Assembly: GCA_958296045.1 (NCBI GenBank)
Contig: CATQHT010000003.1
Coordinates: forward strand, 1,313,246 to 1,377,245
Direction: 5' to 3'
DNA from: Rhodothermales bacterium
GTDB lineage: Bacteria > Bacteroidota > Rhodothermia > Rhodothermales > Bin80
Length of the DNA: 64,000 nt
Shown here: positions 63,711-64,000 of the stretch, piece by piece
Numbering within the stretch: position 1 is the first letter of the stretch
Layout of the letters: every line of letters begins with the position of its first letter
The notes under the pieces: generated by a model
Database searches by the model: none
Seen by the model: only the letters and a program-made list of their open reading frames with translations
What the model was told of the DNA's origin: nothing
Position numbers and translations under genes: made by a program

Positions 63711-64000
63711 TTAGTCCAGTCTGACGCCCAGCCCGGGCTCGTCTACCAGGTGCAAGCGACCTTCGTGCAGGCGGAAACCGCCGGTTGCTACGTCGCGGGC
63801 CAGGTCAAAGCTTCCATCTAGGTCCAGGTAGCGCGTGGCGCGGGATGCATAAGCGGCATGCAACGCGGCCGCGATGCTAATGACGCTCTCATCCATGCAG
63901 CCCCACATACAGGAGACGTGCGCCAAAGAGGCCAGCCGCGCGATGGCGCGGCCACTGCTGATGCCGCCGCACTTCATCAGCTTGATGTTGAATATTCCAA
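63711..64000 (-). CDS. dipeptide epimerase (enolase superfamily), 3' end only
   Basis: The last 96 or so residues, read leftwards from the window edge. NIKLMKCGGISSGRAIARLA has the beta-strand with the KCGG motif; WGCMDESVISIAAALHAA carries the conserved MxES region and YLDLDGSFDLARD the terminal aspartates of L-Ala-D/L-Glu epimerases. This group acts on muropeptide dipeptides in peptidoglycan recycling. The metal ligands and general bases lie upstream of the window, so activity cannot be judged. Convergent with the choice-of-anchor-B gene. Confidence 0.88.
   Translation of the reverse strand, partial: GIFNIKLMKCGGISSGRAIARLASLAHVSCMWGCMDESVISIAAALHAAYASRATRYLDLDGSFDLARDVATGGFRLHEGRLHLVDEPGLGVRLD

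Noticed and set aside
1-64000. CRISPR arrays, rRNA genes, an origin of replication and known riboswitches.
   Set aside because: No regularly spaced repeats, rRNA motifs, DnaA-box clusters or riboswitch cores were found by eye; absence of a covariance-model scan limits this.

Overview
The window is a moderately GC-rich bacterial chromosome segment. Its gene set points to the Bacteroidota/Rhodothermota side of the tree: PorV/PorQ-type outer-membrane proteins, a GLPGLI protein next to an outer-membrane barrel, a TonB-dependent receptor followed by a DUF4249 lipoprotein, a DUF2911 protein, a six-bladed propeller lipoprotein, a plant/cyanobacterial-type long IspH and a choice-of-anchor-B protein. 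I infer a Rhodothermales-like organism; no rRNA is present to confirm it. TAG is a common stop codon of intact genes, so the interrupted genes are real pseudogenes and not recoded ones.

Layout. 1-11.5 kb is a plus-strand envelope cluster: TamA-like Omp85 (5' cut by the window edge), TamB, an Mla/MCE phospholipid transporter (permease, ATPase, MCE protein), a small membrane protein and tRNA-guanine transglycosylase. 11.5-14.8 kb is accessory: a 1.74-kb insertion sequence with readable ends and a nonsense-interrupted transposase, and a WD40 remnant. 14.85-18.7 kb is core: ispH, two related lipoproteins, an M20 dipeptidase and tRNA-Leu(CAA). 18.7-36.2 kb is a patchwork of decayed mobile DNA (intact IS110, interrupted IS1182, Tn5-like IS4 remnant, dispersed repeats) with cargo between: GLPGLI plus barrel, a TonB-receptor-like barrel, DUF2911, and a tight three-gene operon of a cysteine-rich secreted peptide, a propeller lipoprotein and a membrane thioredoxin-like protein. 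36.2-45.5 kb is core-like: an NDUFA9-type SDR, rsmD, coaD, a PLP aminotransferase, then an M50 protease, a lipoprotein, an Asp-box/FlgD-Ig protein and two PorV-like barrels in one run. 45.5-58 kb is accessory again: a two-gene module (DUF4365 nuclease-like protein plus an unknown 389-residue protein), a broken lipoprotein, a TonB receptor/DUF4249 pair, and a 3.3-kb serine-recombinase element that sits inside an ISNCY-type transposase gene. 58-64 kb is core: lysS, a cyclophilin-type lipoprotein, a conserved small protein, a choice-of-anchor-B secreted protein and the 3' end of a dipeptide epimerase gene.

Best leads: (1) the DUF4365 + 389-aa module, whose first gene lacks a normal start codon; (2) the cysteine-rich peptide / propeller / thioredoxin operon, with a second cysteine-rich ORF 1.5 kb away; (3) the recombinase element, whose two 8-bp flanking repeats and restored reading frame define its boundaries to the base. 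All family assignments are from motif recognition by eye, without database searches.
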